Of a stretch of 64,000 nt of DNA, positions 58,186 to 64,000 are shown piece after piece. This DNA comes from Progne subis subis. Lineage: Eukaryota; Chordata; Aves; Passeriformes; Hirundinidae. The notes below the pieces were generated by a model. That model ran no database searches. It was not told the origin of the DNA and saw nothing but the letters and a program-made list of their open reading frames with translations. A program made the position numbers and the translations under genes. Positions within the stretch are counted from its first letter, which is position 1. Every line of letters starts with the position of its first letter. The stretch is taken from assembly GCA_022316685.1 (NCBI GenBank), contig JAKJHU010000066.1:1240001-1304000 (forward strand). Reading direction: 5' to 3'.

Positions 58186-61100
58186 TTATGAAACCCAGGC
58201 TTGAGTATGGGCTGTGAGGAGCAACCTCTCCTCAATATTGCAGAGAGTTCTACTGAACATACCTGTGCAGCAAGCATGGCATGACCTGCCTTTCCTACAG
58301 CCCATTGGTCTCAGAACACACCATGCCACTGATTTACAGCTGAGAGCAGGCAAATGCCTCTTGCCCAAGGTTGCCAGTGCTTTGTGTCAGTGCTGGCAGC
58401 AAAGTGGGGGCTTCACTGCTGCTTGTGCTGTCACAGAGGCCACCCAAATCCTGGGGCCAAGCACGTCACTGCCTCTCCTTGGGCGCATCCCAAGCAGAGG
58501 GGCTGAGGCAGTCCATGGCAATCAAAAAGGCAAAGAAACAGTTGTCAAACACGCAGCCTAGAAAATCCCCCTGAAATTAATGAGAATCTGGCTGCTGGCT
58601 ATGTCCAGGGTAGCAGCAGGACCATGCCGTGGCCTAGACTTACAACTGAATCTTTTCCTCCTCCTCTTTTTCCTGAGTACATCTTGCTGTATGTAAACAC
58701 AACGTCATTAGAGGGAAAAAACACAACAAAGCAACCCAATGTATCTCAAAGGTATGCAACCTCTCTGGCTTTAGAGCCTCCAAGTCATCTTTTCAACAAT
58801 AATTAACAGTACCTATTTACATTCTTGTCAAAGCCATGTGACATCTGCATGGGAGAAAACAAGCCGGCTAAGAGTCTATTTCTGGCAAAAATATTGCAAG
58901 GAAATTAGATTAACCTGTGTGGAATTCTATCTGGGAATTTGGAGTCTGTCGTGGTGATTAAGTCATCATTTCTGTCAGATTACTCTAATCGGCTGTCAAA
59001 TACGATTCCACAACTCCATCTGTAACTTGGCATCCTCGTTATTCAGTCGATGTTACCTTCTGTATACAAAACAAACACCAAACAAGGAGGTGTGTGCAGC
59101 CTAGCATTTAGCAGAGTCATTAGCTGTGATTACTATTGTGTGGTTGCACATTGCGCAAGGTGATCAGCTCACAGTTTGTTTTGTTTAGTCAGGGGATGCT
59201 TCAAATCAGGTGTAATCTTAAACCTGAGGTGTCAGGGGTGAATGGGTAAGAACGGTCTCCAGGCATGGACGAGCATGGGATTGGTACACTCCAAGTCACC
59301 ACTGCATCAACAGCTACTGCTTAAATCACATTTCATGAGTTGTCAATATATTTGCTGGAAGGCTTTTGGACACCTGCTTTCCAGCAATTTTCTGAAGAGA
59401 AATGGGCATTCAGATATTCTGGGTAGGCTAAAGACTTCCTGCAAGCAGCAATTTCTGTGAGTGAAGCAAGGTTTGTAGGAGGAGGCTGTTGGCACTCAAA
59501 ATGGTCTGTATTGACTGCTTTAAGATGTTAAACATGAGTGTGTTAGTCTTACACAGGACCTCGGTGATTAAAAGCTGGAGATGCCTTTCAGTGAAGGTGA
59601 AGGAGCTGATGGGCTCATTTTGCTACAGCTGTGTTCAGTCTGTGACATTTGGATACCCCTCAGCACCTCTGAGACTCTGTCCATGTAGACTGAATTTTTA
59701 TTTTTTTTTTTTTTTTACAGTTCACTGCAAAAGCAACACCATATGTGATTGCTACATCTATTAGCAGCTTTTATTGTCCATTCCTGCCACTGTGAATGCA
59801 CACGCCTTGCTCCAGTCATTCCTTGTGCCTTAAGGAAGGAAAACCACTTGGCAAGAAAGGACTCTGAATGCACATCAGACCTGCTCCCACCTTCACCCAG
59901 CTCAGTATGGCAGTCAAAGACTGCCTCCTGAAAGTCCTCTAAAGTTAAGCAGAATGTGACTTTTCACCATCAGAATTGAGGGATTGTGTGTAGAGAATGT
60001 TGTCCACGACTCCTCACTCCTTACCACTCCTGTCATCATCTTTCTATATCCCTTTAAAGCCACCAGCAGACTTCTAGAGCTCTTAGCCCTTTTCAGACCC
60101 AACCTCTTTCTCCCTTCCCTGTCATCTGCCCTGGCTGTAAGTTTCTAGCCACGACCCAATTCAGTCCCCTACCTGTCACCCTCACAGACCACACCACAGA
60201 GAAGCACCACGCAAAATGCAGCTAAATCTCCCCCCAAGCAAAGGGTAAATTTGAAGAACGCAGGTAACAACCAAACCAAACAAAAAGCAATAGGATTAAA
60301 TTATGACAGCTTGCATGTATCTTGTCATTTCTACCACTTTGGGACCTGCTTCTTGCTAGCATTAATCACTGTTGAAGCCAAAGGGGACTTCTTTCATATT
60401 TTCTATGTCTCAGAACTGTAAAATGTCAAGAGAGAATGTGGGAGAGAGAAGAAGAGACATTAGACCTTAATTAAACCCTAATATTCTTTCTGGGTGAAGG
60501 ATTATAAATTCAGAGACTTTTGGAATCAATAGAAAAACAGAAGAGGAAGGAAATATTAAAAGGAGGAGCAGCAGAGACAGGCTAAGGGCTCAGAAGAAAA
60601 TCACCTAAAGAGGTACCAGCATGAAAACCAGTGGGAAAAAATTATGTTCTTTGCCTAACTCAGGTCTGGAAATTAATTCAAAGCTTTCTCCAAGCTCCTG
60701 ATCCAATTAGTGAGTGCAGCTTAATTAGACCAGTAGTCCAAGGAAAAAAACAAGACCAACTAGGTTTCTGAGAACCTCTACTGAGTCTGGAAGTCAGGAG
60801 GGAATATAGTGACCTGACAGAAGACTGGGGAAAGACTAGGAAATACTCCATAAGCACCAGAGAAATGATTTTCAGTGTCTTTAGAGACCATTGTTTTTCT
60901 GGACTATTATGTGCAGATACCTCTATACCCCCTGCCCCACCCCCCATTTCAGTTTTTAGCTCCCCAGTTTTTCCATAGGATCTTTCAGAGGAGCTCTTGA
61001 ATACTCATTTCTCACATCATTTCATTGCCAGCTGGTTTTGCTTTTTTAAACCCTTGTGACTCACAAGTAATATGAGTTTCCCAGAAGTGAAAGAGGTGTA

Positions 61101-61755
61101 TTTTCCTATCAAAAAGAACTGTTTAGAATGACTCCTCTAGGGTCAAACTAACTTGAATTACGCAGTCAATATCTGGCTAGTGCTTTGGGAACTTCCCTGG
61201 GAACTGGGGATAATCTCCAAGGCCATATAAATACTAGTGAGTAAAAGAGGCAAAGGACTGCTTTCTGGATCTTAAAATAAGTGGTGTTGCACAGCTAGCA
61301 TTTACACAGTTATATTCCTCCTTCCACTCCAAACAGGATAACCTTGTCCATGCTGTCCAGTGGGAACAGGGTGTAGCCCATGTGAATTCCCCCAAAATAT
61401 GCCCACACACCAGACAGGAAAGCACTAACCAGCAACATGCCCCTGCTGGCTTCAGCAGCACAGGCAGAACTTTGGATTCCCAGTCTTGGTTGAAGTCATT
61501 CACCTTGGTTTATTCATGGATAAAAGGAGGACAAATGTGCATTTACCACTTAGACTCTCACAAATAAATGTAAATCAGTTGCTGTAACTGCCTGAATGAT
61601 GGCATAGCTAGAAGATTGTTTGCTGTCATCCCTTCATAAATCCCAATTTAAGAGATTTAAGTTGTGTTAGGCATTCATACAATTTTAGTGGTATAAGAAT
61701 GTGATCTGTTACTTGGCCTCCTAGATTACTGTCAGACATATATACATGCTTTTTT

Positions 61756-61822
61756 TGGAGAGAGAGAGAGGGAGAGGGAGAGAGGGAGGGAAGGAAGAAG
61801 AGAGTGAGAAGTAAGAGAAAAT
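61756..61822. repeat. GA-rich purine tract
   Basis: A plus-strand run of GA dinucleotides grades into GGGA and GGAA units. Four GGG runs lie within 61770-61790. Confidence 0.92.
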
Positions 61823-62806
61823 GAATATTGCTGGTGGGTGCCAAATATAGTTCATGCGGTAATGCATAACATCATTATTTTCTATTTAGAGCGCAGAAAC
61901 AAGCATATAGCTTGCTTAAAACAAGTTGCTTTACCGGAGAACACTAAAACCACAGAAATTCAATGATTTTTGGAAGCTTTCCAACTCAGTCATTTGCAAT
62001 CCACTACACTCTGTGGTTTAAATTCAAGTTAAATTAAATAGTTAAGGACACTAAAAATGCTGTGCTTTAAAATAATAAAAAAGTAACAACAACATTATTA
62101 TATTAAAAATAATAATTCTTCATCTAGTGGTCCCTTCCACAGTCACTCTCACATCCTGCTGTTCTTCTCATACATTTACTAATTAGGCTATAGCCCTCTT
62201 TTAAATGTAGTCTCTTTTAAATGTTTTACACTCATATAGAAATTAAAAAGTTTGATATCTTAGAAGTGACCACTTCCTAGTGTACAAATACCTACTGTTG
62301 CTCGTTTAGCAGTTCTATTTAATTCCTTAATTTCTTACCTCCCACGCTAATGACAACAACTCCAAGGACACAGGTGAGCCAAAAGAAGTGGAGATAAAGG
62401 GGAGGTATGGCCAAAAATTGTCATTTCAAAATAACATGGAAAGCAAAGTTATTAACTATCTTTTTTTCAAACAAATGAGCCTTCACAGAACCTATTCAAT
62501 CCTAAAAATAGACATTAAGTGGGATTCTATAACTTGTTGGGAATAATGCCTTGGGGATATTTTGCATCATCCATGCTTAACAAGCAAACCCATTAGACAT
62601 CTGAGCAAAACATCAGATATTATTTTAACAGCAAGAGTTATCCATCTCATCGGCAGCAGCAATAACTTCTGTTGACATTTTGCCAATTGAAGCTTGCATG
62701 TCAGTGGGGTGGGGCGGGGAGATAACTGAAGTCTCTCTGTGACATTAATTGACTGGGTTTTAACACCCATTCAAGGTGATTGCAGGGGGCAAAAACCGCT
62801 GCCCAG

Positions 62807-62931
62807 GTTTGTGAGCGGGAAACGGAGCGCAGCGAGGCGGCGGCTTGCCCAGTGCCACGCGGGAAGCGCGGCATGGCCTGGAATCATGATCCAGAGGGAG
62901 GGAGCTGAGCTGTCCGCACTGCACCAAGCCT
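62807..62931 (+). mobile_element. Probable MIR/CORE-SINE ancient remnant
   Basis: Read on the plus strand, GGGAAACGGAGCGCAGCGAGG, then CGGCTTGCCCAGTGCCACGC, GGCATGGCCTGGAATCATGA, and finally GTCCGCACTGCACCAAGCCT line up in order and spacing with the mammalian-wide MIR 3' half (GAAACTGAGGC, CTTGCCCAAGGTCACAC, GCAGAGCCGGGATTCGAACC, CCACTACACCACGCTGC). The alignment is by memory and eye. The segment is notably GC- and CpG-rich against its AT-rich surroundings, which is unusual for a decayed SINE. Confidence 0.55.
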
Positions 62932-63697
62932 GAGCTCCTCACGCTCTAATTGATTCCTCTCCTAACACCACTGCGAGGTACTCACCGCTGCTATCTCTCT
63001 GCAGCAGAAAGAAGGAAGGTGGGAAAAAAGGCATAGAGGCTCTGTGTGATGCATCCGGAGTTATTCCACAACTGAAGCCAAGTCTATCAAGCCAAAATCT
63101 TGTAATTTTATCATTGGGTGTAGGTAAGACATTATTTAGCAGGTGTACTCCACAGAAGCAGGGTTACTTTTACAGTATTACTCCCTAGATACACTATTTG
63201 AGACATGACATAAGAACCTGAATCAGTGAGCCAGGGCTGCGGGAGGAACCAAATGCCAGCCAAGCTGTTGTGGCTTTGGGATGTCAGCTAATAACTAATG
63301 CAACCTCATTGTGCATTGGGTGGATTTGCCCAGCATGACCTAAGATGTCAGGACTCAATTCCCAGCATGACACAAGTCTTCCAGTCAGGGTCCCACTGGA
63401 CATGACTCAAGTGTTCTGAAGATGTACTTTCTTCCATCTCCCCAGTTGGGCTTTTTTTTCCAGAAGTCAACAGGAGATTGAGACTTTAAAGGGAGTACTT
63501 TCCCTTCAAATCTAAGAACACACCCTCCTCCTGTATTAGTATTTGGAAAACAGCCAAAGCAAAGCCAAAACATGCTACCTATTAAGTCATCTACGTAAAG
63601 TCTTCCCATGGGAATGACAGAGATGTCCCTCAACCATCTCAAAAGTGAAAGGCAGCAAAGCAGAGGCTTGCTCTTTCTTGAGTGGTCTGCAAAGGTG

Positions 63698-63739
63698 GAT
63701 TTCACATTTCTCCCAGAAAAAGATTTCACATTTCTCCCA
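63698..63739. repeat. 18-base direct repeat, 24-bp spacing
   Basis: GATTTCACATTTCTCCCA occurs at 63698-63715 and 63722-63739, separated by 6 bp. It looks like a small local duplication. Confidence 0.85.
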
Positions 63740-64000
63740 CATTTCCCACTTTAGGGAGCACTGACTCCTGGGGACATATTCAGGGAATTTTGCCCTTCTC
63801 AGAATCTGTGAAAGCTTGAGAAGAAGTCTTCATTTAAAAAAAAAAAAGACCTTTCCTGCTGCCAAATGAAAATATTCAAGTAGCTCAGTCTGTGGTCACC
63901 ATTTTAGGGTGTTAATGCTCAAGCCTGGTCCACAGGAAACCCCTCCCTTTCTACATAAATACCTCTGATTCCACATTAACTTCTGGGATAATTTTTGGAA

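Larger units (their letters stand above)
54237..64000 (-). other. CELF2: CELF2 intron upstream of exon A (partial, over 9.7 kb)
   Basis: There is no recognisable coding block. The RRM1 exon expected next (ending LHNIKTLPG in CELF2) was searched for by eye on the minus strand and not seen, so this intron continues beyond the window. It contains the GAAAA/GAGAA mirror repeat (57037-57250), the LTR-like block (about 57854-58185), a T-run near 59700, a GA-rich tract (61756-61822) and the MIR-like remnant (about 62807-62931). The remainder looks like unique, mildly AT-rich intron. I see nothing further I can support in 54300-57000, 58200-61700 or 63000-64000, apart from a short direct repeat at 63698. 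Confidence 0.8.

Noticed and set aside
60926..60946. C-rich run as a further quadruplex motif
   Set aside because: Only three C-runs are present, which is not enough for a standard intramolecular quadruplex.
54237..64000. The RRM1 exon ending LHNIKTLPG
   Set aside because: Searched by eye on the minus strand; no block with the expected residues and a donor was found, so it must lie upstream of the window.

Overview
This window is vertebrate nuclear DNA, almost certainly from a bird. The six short coding blocks that can be recognised all lie on the minus strand, have GT/AG splice sites, join in phase, and together encode an uninterrupted stretch of about 207 residues of CELF2 (CUGBP Elav-like family member 2, an RNA-binding splicing and translation factor). 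The avian call rests on the interspersed repeats. They are nearly all CR1-type LINE 3' ends, with one LTR-like block and no Alu, L1 or B1-type elements. I cannot name the species.

Layout in transcript order, from high to low coordinates: 64000-54237 is intron upstream of the first exon seen. Exon A (54188-54236, 49 nt) carries the end of RRM1. Exon B (45487-45621, 135 nt) and exon C (35093-35172, 80 nt) carry RRM2. Exon D (30062-30220, 159 nt) carries the last strand of RRM2 and a glutamine-rich linker. Exon E (27859-27922, 64 nt) and exon F (17072-17206, 135 nt) carry the divergent linker, including a seven-alanine run. Bases 17071-1 are intron running towards exons outside the window. The first two-thirds of RRM1 and all of RRM3 are therefore not here. 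Introns are 2.1 to 10.7 kb inside the window and more than 17 kb at the 3' side.

The rest is intron. It holds about ten CR1 fragments in both orientations, an LTR-like block (about 57854-58185), a probable ancient MIR/CORE-SINE remnant (about 62807-62931), poly(A)/poly(T) runs and several microsatellites. No other protein-coding gene, tRNA, rRNA or known small RNA was recognised. The many short open frames are chance frames or frames inside repeats.

No new multi-gene system is present. The observations most worth a second look are regulatory or structural: a perfect 183-bp homopurine mirror repeat (57037-57219); the fact that skipping any of the three frame-shifting exons (A, C or E) leads quickly to a stop codon; a GU-rich, CELF-like acceptor tract before exon E; a strong G-quadruplex motif 150 nt before exon B; the MIR-like remnant; and inverted CR1 ends in the intron between exons D and E.
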